Source: Pinguiococcus pyrenoidosus (Eukaryota; Sar; Pinguiophyceae; Pinguiochrysidales; Pinguiochrysidaceae). From it: 56,197 nt of DNA. A model generated the notes under the pieces. It made no database searches. It was given only the letters and a program-made list of their open reading frames with translations, and had not been told where the DNA came from. The stretch is from contig JAAMXY010000026.1 in the NCBI GenBank assembly GCA_019677205.1, positions 1 to 56,197 on the forward strand, given 5' to 3'. Of the stretch, positions 31,701 through 41,606 are shown one piece after another; position 1 is the stretch's first letter; each line of letters starts with the position of its first letter. A program made the translations under genes and the position numbers.

Positions 31701-33589
31701 GCGTCTTCAAGGACAGCAGGTTGCCGCATCCAGCGTCCCACTGCCCCGTATCGCTGGTTGCAAGAAGGGAAAATGCGATCCCGAGGCGGCTTGTTGAGAT
31801 GCCGAGGGGACAGCAGAGCACGCCGAACGCGTCGTCCTCCAACTCGACCGCCTGACAGCCCAATGTCCTCATCAGCAATCTGGCGCTACGGAGAGCAAAG
31901 GGCGTCTCGGTGCTGAAGAAATAGAATGGCACGGCCTCATCATTGCTCCGCTCTGGAGCGCTTGAGCCCCACCAGCTCAGAGGCTGCGCCGTCTGCCATG
32001 TGGACACTATTTCCGTCACATCCGTCCACGCGGACGCACCCAGCGTCTTGCCGGCAGCGATCCCGACGAAACCTTCGCCTTCGGTGTGAAATGCAGCTGT
32101 GACGTATTTTGCCTCAAGCGCCGCCGAGGTGATCTCGAAGCCCGCCAACGTGGACTGACACAGAGCACGCTCTTCGGCGGCAACTGCTCCCGCGGCCGAA
32201 GCCGAAACTGCCGCCGTTGCCGCCGCCACCGCCGCCGCTTGTCGTGCTGCGACGTCTGCCTGCAAGCTGCCGAGGTCCTGGACTGCTCTGACGACGCGGG
32301 CGGCTTGCAGGTGCTGTTGCCGTAGCCTTATGGTCTCGTTGGTCCTGCGCAGTCTCTTGATGCAGACCGCGGCGAGCTCCGCAACCGTCCGCGACGCCAT
32401 TTCGAGCGCTTTCGACGCCTCAGCTTCGCGCCTTTGCACTGATACGCGCACGTGAAGGACACCAACCACCGGGCGCCGAGGGTCTGACCGGTCGTGGTGA
32501 AGAGGAACGCAGATCTCCTCAAGACATGCATCTGACGCAGAGAGATGCGACGAGGGCGATGGCCTCCGCGACTCTCCTGTGCTTAGCTGCGAGACCGCGC
32601 TCATCTGTCGCCCGAGCAACGCTGCTTCTCCTAGAAGCCCCGAGCCGTAGGGCGTCACAAGTGGTTCCTTGCATCCAGATTGAACGCTCCACAGCAGCTT
32701 CTGCTCCGCGTCGCAGATGTGCAGCAGCACCACGTCGGCCTCACACGGGCTCGGGGCATACTTGGCAGTAGCGCTGATGAGAGCGACGATGCTCTGAGCC
32801 CTCTTCATGGCGGCGATCAGCACCTTCAGGCCACGCCTCTCCAGCTGAATCCCCTTCGGAAGGCTTGCATAGTGTTGCTCAGCGGCATCGGGGAAGGCAA
32901 AGCTCCCCGGTTGCCGCCTCGTGGCGACCACATCCGTGTCGCGACCTGAGCTTTCATCGTCGAGGTCCACCAAGTCATCCTTGCGGGGGCCTGGATCCGT
33001 TCGCGCCGGTGAAAGCGCCGTAGGAGACTCGTGCGTCCGTGCCTGCGCCTGTAGAGCTTTACGCCTACCTGAGACGCTGACGGGCGTCCGAAGCTCTTTC
33101 ACGGCTGAGGGAGAGGAGCTTCCGGTCGAGGTGCGCTCCGACGAGCTTCGCTTGGTGTCTATGTACAGGCCGCCCCTAGCCTCCTGCGGACTTCCCGGCG
33201 ATGTGGCCTCCCAGCGTCGACTGGAGGGGGACAACGGGGACGTGGGCGGCTGAGGCGTAGGGCGCCGATCGCCGCGGTCTCTGCGGCGCCGCAACGGTAC
33301 TGCTTGAGGACTTCCCGACGCAGACGAAGCCCCGCTGGCCCGCTCGCTGCGAGAGGATGTCCTGGGGCGTCGAAGAGAGACTTAAATTTGAATGGTGCGA
33401 AGAAAGCTTGCAAATGTTCTTGCTTGGGTCTTACCGCGCGACGCTCGCTTGGAAGCGGCGCTGCATCGCTTGCAGACGATTGTTGGCTGAGGCCAGAGCC
33501 TGCTCCGCATGGCGCCGACTCCGGCGACCAGCGGCCTCGGATCTGGCGGACAGCTGCCTGTAGCGGTCAGCATTGGACGTCGTCGACAT
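25756..33589 (-). CDS. Giant protein with serial GAF-like modules and coiled coils, function unknown
   Basis: Predicted exons: complement(25756..33346, 33435..33589), 2581 residues. The short first exon encodes a helical start (MSTTSNADRYRQLSARSE) and joins in phase 2 (CG|C, Arg) to the 7.6-kb second exon; the 88-nt intron is GT-AG. After a disordered Ser/Pro-rich head, residues about 230-380 read as a GAF domain: ATAKYAPSPCEADVVLLHI, LVTPYGSGLLGEAALLGR, a CLEEICVPL strand, VVGVLHVRV and a closing helix. Similar but degenerate alpha/beta blocks recur through the protein, each ended by a helix and often a long charged coil (QHLQAARVVRAVQDL; EKQKFQAIASSTVRLLRRL). I count about seven to nine candidate modules. 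The C-terminus is a long coiled coil. No kinase, cyclase or PAS output is seen. GAF modules bind small ligands or mediate dimerisation; the role here is unknown. Confidence 0.8.
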
Positions 33590-33979
33590 GCCCGGACTCG
33601 ACCTGGATCGTCTCAGTGTCCTGGCGCAGCGACCGACTCTTCCACTTAGCGTGGCCGGTCTTTGGTAAGCTTCAGATAAAGATTTAGCCCTTGCGACTTG
33701 TGGCACAGCTGGCAAGCATGATGCCACGCAGAAGCCTCCTTGGATTCGATGCCTTCCGGCGCCCGGTCTGTCCCCGACGGGACAGAAAGAATCCAGATCC
33801 GAGTGCATGGACCCTGGCAAGGGCTCTTCGATAGTGGGCGTTTGGTTCCCGCCCCGGGCCTCCGGCTCCCAGCGGCGCCCTTCGGCACGGCAGGGCGCCC
33901 TGGCGCTGGAGGTGTGACACTGCTCGGCGGAGACACGGGAGCGATGAGGTAGCCGAGCCGGGCTGCGCTTCTGCGTGGG
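33590..33979. promoter_or_regulatory. Divergent intergenic region giant GAF protein / SAM-domain protein
   Basis: 390 bp between two divergent ATGs. GC-rich, with no clear element. Frames on both strands lack family signals. Confidence 0.4.
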
Positions 33980-36616
33980 ATGAGCGCCCGGGAGGAGCTG
34001 CCCACGGGCTGGGCCCGCGGACGCAGCGGCGTCGCTTTGGTTTTCGAGGCTGAACGCGTGCTGGAAAGGGGCGCACGCCACGTGCTGGAGGGTGGCAACT
34101 ACCTCTCGGCTCTTGACGCACTGCGGGTGCTGGGCCGAACCCCCGAGGTGCTGGGCCCCTCATCCGAGGCCGCGCCGAGCAGCAAGCAGGGTACCGATCG
34201 TCGCCAGTCCTCGGTGCGGTTCTCAAAGTCGATGCAGGCGCAGAGCTCCTGCTCTCGAGGCTGGGCGAGCGTCCGGGACATTGTCAAGGCCATGGACACT
34301 GTAGAACCTGACCAGGTGCACCGGGAGAGCCTGGCGTGCGCCATTGCCGTTCGTGCAGGCGAGCACTGGAATGCCTTGCTCAACAAGGTCCGAGCGGGAT
34401 CCGCCACTGTCGCAGCTTCCATGGCCTTGGACCGCGAAATCGACGCATTCTCGGCGAAGGGAAGTACTTGGGACCAGAAGGCGGACGCTGCGCTCGTGGC
34501 ATTCGTGCTTGAGAAGACCATGGCAGAAATCGATCTCTTGGCGTGCGAGCTGCAGCGATCCTTGCTGTCCAAGGTACAGCTGGAGAGCAGCAGGAACCAA
34601 AGGTACGACGGTCCTGGGAGCATGTCCAATGCTGCGATCGGCGCAAGCTTGGCTGGTTGTGGGATACTCCTAGAAGGAATGGACTGCGCTGCCAAGGCCC
34701 TCTTTCACCTTCACGCGACCTCCGGTACCGGCGACATGATGACGCCGGCCAACCTCGCGAGTCTGGGATGGACGGAGGACAAGCACGGAGTCCTACTGGC
34801 TGCGAAGCTGCCAACTCTCATGCGACTCGCTTGCCGCGCGTGTGGAGGCGATTCCCACGCCGCGATGGCGGAGAAAGTGGCGTGGGACCTCCCTACCTTT
34901 TTGTTCTTTCTGGATCAACAAGCTGTGGGCAGCCTCGTCGGTAACGTTGGCAGCAGCGGAAGCGGCATGGTGCACAAGCCGTCGGCGCTGATTGAAAAGC
35001 TAAAGCGTCGGCCGAATTTTGTCAAGGGATCTCCATCTTCCACCAGAATCCTACAGGGCGCCGAAGTTGCCGAAGACGAACGTGCTCACAACGCTCGGCA
35101 ACAGCTCGTGGAGCAGCTGGTGTATGGGGAGCCCCTCTACCCCGCAGAGCAGCTATTCCGTCGCGTCGACAAATGCAACACGGGCTTGCTCAGGGTGCGC
35201 GCCTTTCGCTTGGCTGTCAAGCATCACTTCGGAGTGGAGCTATCAGACGCCCTGGTGCATGCCCTGGTTGGCCGTTTCCGGGCTTGGGCCGATACCGGGC
35301 TTTCTTCGGCCGAGAAGTCGACGGCTTTCAGCGAGTTGAGCTCGGTGGAGGAGTCGCTGCTCGACTATAAAGGCCTCCTTGGTCTGTGCTCTCCAGCCAG
35401 ATTCTGCCTGAGCGCGATGACGCCTTTCGGCTTGTTTCCGATCCCCGTTCGGCCGGCGATGACAATCGGGCATCTCAGACAAGAGATCGCAAAGCATCTC
35501 TTCTGGCAGCAGCACACAAGCGGCGGAAGCGCCATTGCACGCTCTCGGACGACGAACGTCCAAGAGGCACAGCTGAAGTACCTCGGAAATCGATTCCTGC
35601 TGGCCTGTCACTGGGGATCCCTGGTGCTGAACCCTTCATCGGACCTAGATCGAGTGTCGGGATACTTCAAGACCGGCGACACCGTCTTCGTCTTAGATCC
35701 AGACCCAGACCCAGGCCCAGATCCCGGTCAAGATCCCCGGCGAGGATCCCGCGTGTGCGCTAAGGGACTCGAGGCCGCCGCCGCCAGAATCCCCAAACTC
35801 AGCCTCGCCTCCCTTGATTCGCAAGTGCAACCCCCGATTAGCCCAAGCCTGCAATACCGCAAGAAGAGCCTCTCCGCAAGAGCTGGTGGCACGGCTGCGA
35901 ACGTTTTTCCCCAGGAGCCAAGGCCTTCAACACTCCAGTCCAGTTTGGGGGGAAAAGTGCACCAGCAACGAGCCCTGCGGTCGGTGCCACGAGCAGAGGC
36001 CGCGTCGGACGACACTCCGAAGCCCGTCGGGACCAGCAGGTATGGAGAGCGGAGGCAAACGACGGACAGGCTGATTCTGGATTGGAGTGTCGAGGACGTT
36101 GCGACGTGGCTTCACGAGACGGTGCGACTCGGCCAACACTGTAGTGCTCTCCGAAATCGAAGCATCGACGGCGCGGATCTCTTTTGCCTTGGTCTCATGA
36201 TAACCCTTAACAGAAGCGCACCGGGCGAAGAGCCGTTCTCGGGGTGGCATCGTCTGGGGCACTGGGGCATGACGTCGAAAATGCACCGACAGAGAATCGC
36301 CTCGCATCTTCAGCGACCAAGCAAGGACGCGCACCTGTGCTTGACTCATTCTCGACCAGCAGATCCCGCCCTCTGGACCAGCCGCCACGTCTTTTCTTGG
36401 CTTCTCGAGACCGGCATCAGACATGCCCTGGCTTCCGCTCAGATGGACAAGATCGTCTCCCTGTACAGATGGGGCGTAGAAGGCAGGCAACTCCAGAAGC
36501 ACTGCCCCGTGCTGCTGAGCAGGCCAAATCTGGAGCATCACGATGCTGAGCTGTTCATGAACGCATTGGACACACTTGCAGCGTCGTTGGCGAAGGAGCG
36601 CGAGATGACTTCCTGA
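33980..36616 (+). CDS. Protein with EF-hand-like pair, ubiquitin-like domain and two SAM domains
   Basis: Single exon, 878 residues. The N-terminal ~380 residues are helical and unassigned. About 390-450: EF-hand-like helix-loop-helix AEQLFRRVDKCNTGLLRVRAF, with D-x-C-x-T-G loop positions resembling a divergent calcium loop. About 475-570: a ubiquitin-like fold (IPVRPAMTIGHLRQEIAKHL ... VFVLD). Then a Pro/Ser linker with a short Asp-Pro repeat, and two SAM modules: LDWSVEDVATWLHETVRLGQH...SIDGADLFCLG (residues shown in part) and LWTSRHVFSWLLETGIRHAL. SAM domains oligomerise or bind partners, so a calcium-sensitive scaffold is plausible. No enzyme domain. The start is the first ATG of the frame. 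It is divergent from the giant GAF gene and convergent with tepsin. Confidence 0.75.
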   Translation: MSAREELPTGWARGRSGVALVFEAERVLERGARHVLEGGNYLSALDALRVLGRTPEVLGPSSEAAPSSKQGTDRRQSSVRFSKSMQAQSSCSRGWASVRDIVKAMDTVEPDQVHRESLACAIAVRAGEHWNALLNKVRAGSATVAASMALDREIDAFSAKGSTWDQKADAALVAFVLEKTMAEIDLLACELQRSLLSKVQLESSRNQRYDGPGSMSNAAIGASLAGCGILLEGMDCAAKALFHLHATSGTGDMMTPANLASLGWTEDKHGVLLAAKLPTLMRLACRACGGDSHAAMAEKVAWDLPTFLFFLDQQAVGSLVGNVGSSGSGMVHKPSALIEKLKRRPNFVKGSPSSTRILQGAEVAEDERAHNARQQLVEQLVYGEPLYPAEQLFRRVDKCNTGLLRVRAFRLAVKHHFGVELSDALVHALVGRFRAWADTGLSSAEKSTAFSELSSVEESLLDYKGLLGLCSPARFCLSAMTPFGLFPIPVRPAMTIGHLRQEIAKHLFWQQHTSGGSAIARSRTTNVQEAQLKYLGNRFLLACHWGSLVLNPSSDLDRVSGYFKTGDTVFVLDPDPDPGPDPGQDPRRGSRVCAKGLEAAAARIPKLSLASLDSQVQPPISPSLQYRKKSLSARAGGTAANVFPQEPRPSTLQSSLGGKVHQQRALRSVPRAEAASDDTPKPVGTSRYGERRQTTDRLILDWSVEDVATWLHETVRLGQHCSALRNRSIDGADLFCLGLMITLNRSAPGEEPFSGWHRLGHWGMTSKMHRQRIASHLQRPSKDAHLCLTHSRPADPALWTSRHVFSWLLETGIRHALASAQMDKIVSLYRWGVEGRQLQKHCPVLLSRPNLEHHDAELFMNALDTLAASLAKEREMTS
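35699..35738. repeat. Short coding repeat (Asp-Pro dipeptides)
   Basis: Imperfect six-base repeats of the CCAGAC/CCAGGC type encode DPDPDPGPDPGQDP in the linker after the ubiquitin-like domain of the SAM protein. Confidence 0.8.
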
Positions 36617-36928
36617 TAGATGCGGTTGGAAAAGTCGTGATTTGACCAGCGCAATGGACGGCTCAGGAGCGGACGGCTCACAGAATGTTCTGCTGTTCCC
36701 TTGTTTCTCTTCCTTATGTCTACGACGAGCGATCCTTTTAACAACCGTGTTCCTCTAGTCGTGCTGCATCGATTGCAACCGCAGATACGGCGCAGCATCC
36801 ATGGAGATGGTCGACGACGCTGTTATGCACGCATTTGGCGGTGGGAAGCTTTCGGGGCTCGTACGCAGCTTGACCACGAGGAATCTTTCACCGCTTCTTT
36901 GCGAGCTCATCCTATACGAAAAACAGGG
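36617..36928. other. Convergent intergenic region SAM protein / tepsin
   Basis: 312 bp between stop codons. No gene seen. Confidence 0.5.
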
Positions 36929-39744
36929 TCAGATCGCATCGGTAGACAGGGAGACGGCGTGGCCTCGCACCTTTACAAAGTCAAAAGCCATCGAATTGCT
37001 CTGCTTCTCCTTGCCATCTGCCATGAAGCTGAAGGCGCTTCCAGCGCCAGCATCCGACCCTCCCGCTTGTACGCTCACGCCCTGGGAAGCAGCACCCTGC
37101 GCGAGCCGACCGTCAGACGCCAGCGCATCCGCATAGCTCAAGTCCCTTGGACTCCCAAGGCTTACCACTGCAGGAATAACCGCACGGTGATCTCCGTGAG
37201 GACGCATGGCGCTGAAATCGTTCTTCGTGTGGCTTGTGGGCGGACTTCGCACGCCGGCACCAGGCGGTCCTCCGGCATTTCCCATATTCATCATTTGCAT
37301 CCGCATCATCTAGTCATTGTTCATTGATCGACGACAAGTTAGTGCATGTGGCAACGGGCGGCTACGGCGAGCGCGGCGAGTACCTGCTGCTGCAGAATCT
37401 GATTCTGGTACTGCAACTGGAGGAGCTGCTGCTGCATGGGATCCAGCGGCGCGGCTGGCGCTGCTGGATTCGCTTCGCCTGGAGACGCCAAAAGATCCAG
37501 GCTGGGATCCCCATTCGTTGCACCTGACGATGCGCCGTTCGCTGCTTTCGAACCGGCGAGCGGATCCAAAAGCCACAGCGGATCCGCGCTTGGATCTGCG
37601 CGCTCCTTGTCCTTCTTGGCAGAGTCGGTGAGGCCGACCGGATCATCAAAGCTCAGCAGACTTGTCTGCGCCGGAGGCTGCGCCGGAGTCGGCGCCACGG
37701 TCTGCGCTGGGGACTCTTCCAGCGCGGGCGGCGAGCCCTCCGCTGGCGTCTTGTTCTCCTTCACAGAAAGATTGGCGAACATGCTTGGTGCTGTCGCCGC
37801 CTGCGGCTTCGACTCGGGCCCGCTGGCATCGTGCGGCGCATCTCGTCGAGCCAGTCCAGAGAACAAATCTGGTCCGGCCGAGGCGCTCACACCGGGGACG
37901 CTAGGCTGCTCCACCTCGTCTGCAGCTGGATCTGGTGTCGACGAGGCGGGCGCAACCGTGGAGATTGCAGCCGCTGCAGGCACCGGAGCTGGCGCCAGCG
38001 CCGGCGCGGGTTCCGGTTCACCGTAGCCTCCCAGAAGATCCATTTCAGGCTCTGGCGCTGCCACAGGCTCTGGCGCTGCCACAGGCTCGCTTGCTGGCGG
38101 TGCCGTTTCCTCTTCCAGCGACGGGGCTTGCACCGCCGCGACGGCGGCGGAAGGTTGCTCCGCGGCGTCCTGCGGTGGCGAGTCTTCTTCGTCGAAGCGA
38201 AGCTCCACCCCAAGCATTCGCAGAAGCTTGATCGCTCGGTCCCGCACGCTTGCAACCGCGCTCTCTGCATGCGGTACGATCATGTCCACGCTCTCATCAG
38301 ACGCAAAGGTATCCCGGTACTTGCCATGCCTCTTGCTAAGCGCTTCTGCTAGATGGAGTGCCTTCGCGCTCACTCGCCAGTTGCTGATTTCAGCGCCGCG
38401 GGACATCGCGTCTAGCACAGCGGGGACCACGAGGGTGGAGTCAAGGGTCTCGCACTCGTTGACGAACGACTCCAGCTCTTCCTTGGGTGGCGTGGCCTTC
38501 AGCCCACCGGGTGCACAGAGCTCATCAACCTTCTGGCGCTCGTAGCTTCCGTCGGCAACGGCGCCACCCGCTCGCCCCGCTGGCTGCGCGGAGACCGGGG
38601 AAGGTGTAGGAAGCGGAGGCTCGGCGGGCGCACTAGCGGCTTGGGCTCGAGATGGCCCCCAGCTGCCCCCCACCTGTCCGCGCGTCCGCGGTCCGCTAGC
38701 TCCAAATCCGTTCCCCTGCGACTGCGACTGCTGGCTCGCGGCGTGGTACGAACTCGAGGCGCTTGCATGCTGGGTCGGTGCGCTTTGAGGCTCGTAGCCG
38801 TTGGTCGCTCTGCCTCCGCTACTGCCTCCGCTACTGCCACCGCCACCGCCACCGCCACCGCCACCGCCGCTGGCCCCGTGGTAGACGGACGACACCTGAG
38901 AAGGATCATAGCCGCCTCCGTTCCATCGATCCCCGTTTGGTCCGCGGTTGGAGGGGAAGTTGCCGGGCGGTCCGTGTTCCTCATACCCGGTCAAGCTGGA
39001 CTTGGTGCTTCCCGGCATGCGCAGGGCGCGGATGCTGGGGACCTGCGTGCTCATCTGCTTCGAGAGGGCCATGACACTGTCCCCCACTCGGGACATGACG
39101 CTCTTCTCCTGGCGCCAGTCCGGGAAGTTGGGGTTCCCAAAGCCCTGCATGCCAGATTGGCTTTGGCCCATGTCGTACCCCCCGGAAGTCCGGCGGTCGT
39201 CGCCGCCCACGTAACCGGTGTCAGCTGCTCCAATTCGCTCCCTCACCGATCCAATCACGCTGGTAACACCCGAGCTGATCGCCGCGCCGCTGGGGAGCGC
39301 GAGGCCCCGCGGCTCCTCAGGCACTGCGCTCCCGAAGCCTTGGATTCGGCCGTGCGACAGTGGCGCTGCGGGGGCCACCTCTTCCTCGTTGAAGATGGCT
39401 TCCAAGGCCTCCTTTGCCGCCTCCCGCACCCTCTTGTAGATCGCGTCTCCTCGATACGGATCCGGCTGCCCGCGGAAGTCGAGAGCGTCCTTGATGTCCG
39501 AGTTGTTCCGCTGCAGCCGCTGACGAAAGTCCGAGCGCGCGAGGCGGCAAACTTGCTTGATCACCACAAGGGCCTTGTACTTGGTATTGTAGTTCCCCTT
39601 GCGCAGCCGCGCGAGCACGTATTCCGCCACCTGGTGGGACACGTCCGGCCCGCTCTGCGTCATCCGCGCGATCTCTCCGTACAGGTATCCGGGCGTGGGG
39701 TTGTCATCGGACGAGAGCGCTCGATTCAGCTTGCTCCGATCCAT
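36929..39744 (-). CDS. TEPSIN: Tepsin (AP-4 accessory ENTH-domain protein; plant MTV1-like)
   Basis: Predicted exons: complement(36929..37309, 37384..39744), 913 residues. The ENTH domain (1-135) has the tepsin-type block NPTPGYLYGEIARMTQ, LRKGNYNTKYKALVVIKQVC, a NNSDIKDALDFRGQPDP turn and YKRVREAAKEALEAIF. A second helical ENTH/VHS-like unit follows a Gly/Ser-rich linker (LVVPAVLDAM...VRDRAIKLLRMLGVEL). The tail carries adaptor or clathrin motifs DLLGGYGE, LFSGLA and LLSFDD. The last exon, joined in phase 0 (QQQ|MMRMQMM), adds GSAFSFMADG, close to the S[AV]F[SA]FLN motif by which tepsin binds the AP-4 epsilon ear; LFSGLA resembles the beta4-ear motif LFxG[ML]x[LV]. It acts at the trans-Golgi network. 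Without the splice, the frame would stop at 37339. Confidence 0.88.
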
Positions 39745-40467
39745 GCTGCTCCGGACGAGGGAAGCGTCCAGACGTGCTTCCTGCTTTCGATCTTCCCGTA
39801 GAACGCCGAAGAGCTTCTGCCGCGAGGCACGGATTCCGAAGGAACGTCAGGAGGCGCAGTGGCTCCAGCACAGAACAGGGCACGACCGGTCGACGGAGCG
39901 CGCGGCGATCGGCGTCTTTGGAGAAACGCGAGTGGATTCGCTGCGAAAAGCGGATGCTCCACCCGCTTCCACAAAAGCAGATCTGCAGTCCGATGCGGAA
40001 GCTCGACTGCGCTCTTTTCTCCGCTGAAACGCCAGCTAGCTTCGCTTCCGGCGCCGAGCAGCTACGAAGGGCAAGTTCGAGGCCCACGGAGCGCTCAGGA
40101 GCGATGCTCGTGCTTTCACAGCGCGCCAAACAGGCGGCGCGTTCGGCGCCGTCTGTCCACCGCGATTTGCGCATTGAAAAGATGCGCCGAGTTTGATCTA
40201 AAATTTGGACTCCTCCGACCAATGGTGCGAGGCAAAATCGCCATCGCGGCAGCGCCATTGGCCGAAGATGCATGGCATGGGAAGCTCCCACCACAACCTC
40301 CGTCGTGCTTCCGTGTCTGTCCGTTTCCGCCTCGCACGATAACCGGTATCCGACCTCTTGAATCCGGTATTGGTGATCTTGACGAAAACGAGCTCACCAG
40401 CCTGGTCGCTTCCGTCCGCAGGGTGACCTCCGTCTGCGCGTGCGTCGCACGAACATGATGTGCCCAG
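39745..40467. promoter_or_regulatory. Divergent intergenic region tepsin / lumen protein
   Basis: 723 bp between divergent starts. Overlapping frames on both strands carry no family signal. Presumed promoter DNA; no specific element recognised. Confidence 0.4.
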
Positions 40468-41580
40468 ATGGCGTGGCATAGTACAGCTGCGACGAAGCTG
40501 CTTGTGGCGCTCTCCCTCTTCTATGGCGCGGGGGCGCTGGAGTGGCCAATCGGCCGGCGCCAGCTGCTTCAGGTTCGGCACCTCGTGAGCGTTGGCAGCA
40601 TCCCAGGCCTGACAGTGTTGCTCGCGGCAGGCCAGCGGACTTGGCGCCCCGGTCCTGCTGGGTCTGGAGAGGGCTGTGGCCGCTGATAGAGTGGAGGAGA
40701 AGAGCGCCTACAGCGTGGTCAGCAAGGCTGCTGCGAACATTCCTGGCTACGGCCCGCCGGACATCTTCTTCCCCGAGGTTTTTCTCGGTCGCTGGAAGGC
40801 CGAGCGCAAGGTGGCGAGCTTCGACACGAAGGCGGAAGCCGCGGGTGGTGCCTCCCCGTCCCCCAGCGAGGCTTCCACCATCGAGGAGCGGCTCTTGAAG
40901 CAGCTGACACCACCAGCGGTGTCGTACGAGATGCGCTTCGTGCGCCTCGGCGACAACGTGATTCAGGACCGGGAATTCAACGAGAGATCCTACTTTCAGG
41001 CGCTCGCGAGCGCGCAAGCTGAAGAGGCGGAACGGCAGCTCGCGCCCCGTGACAGCTCATGGGACCCAACGTCCCCGAATGTGCTCACGTTGACCCTCGG
41101 AAACGGCGACGTGATCGAGTGGAAGGTGGATAGTGGATCCTCTTGTTCCCAGGGCCTTCCGCGTCGATCTCCGCTCAAGTTTTGTCTCTCCTAGGTCACT
41201 CGGCGGGGAACTGAGGACGAAGCCGTGGCGCAAGGCGCGTTTGGCAGTAGCGAACTCGCTCGAGTCGCGGAGACCACGTCGAGAGGTAGCGCCCTGCCTC
41301 GCTCTGAAGATCGAGAGGCCATGACCCATCTGACCTGCACCTCCGTTTTATCTTCCTCGCTTCGAAAGGCCTGTCCAGTGAGGCGGCTCCGCGCTTGACT
41401 GCGATGCGGACCTTGTCACGGTGGAGGTTCGATCCGAGCAAGCCGCCAGCGCAACAAAGAGAGATTCAGGGACTAGAGCTGGTCCTGGTGTACGAGGTGG
41501 ACAACATCGCGCTGGGGACGAATAGCAAGCCAAGCAAAGTACGGAAGAGCAGATTGGATCTCGTTCGCATCGGTGGCTAA
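40468..41580 (+). CDS. Probable thylakoid-lumen protein with stacked signal-peptide/transit/Tat leader
   Basis: Predicted exons: join(40468..40572, 40631..41125, 41195..41285, 41369..41580), 300 residues, all phases consistent. The leader shows a signal peptide (MAWHSTAATKLLVALSLFYGAGA) with Leu at +1, a very short basic piece, then a twin-arginine signal: GRRQLLQ before intron 1 and ASGLGAPVLLGLERAVAA|D after it, ending in an AxA site. This predicts ER entry, plastid import and Tat export to the lumen. The mature part has IPGYGPPDIFFPEVFLGRWKA, SYEMRFVRLGDNVIQDREFN, a WDPTSPNVLTLTLGNG strand, SRWRFDPSK and a C-terminal LELVLVYEV...SRLDLVRIGG. It resembles uncharacterised cyanobacterial and plastid beta-barrel-like proteins (possibly the DUF6816 group); the function is unknown. 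Intron 1 has a weak donor (GTTCGG). Confidence 0.75.
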
Positions 41581-41606
41581 GAGTATGCCTTCTCCTTGGT
41601 ACGACT

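Noticed and set aside
38815-38880. CCGCCA-type repeat as a separate microsatellite locus
   Set aside because: It simply encodes the poly-Gly/Ser linker of tepsin on the minus strand and is best seen as part of that protein.
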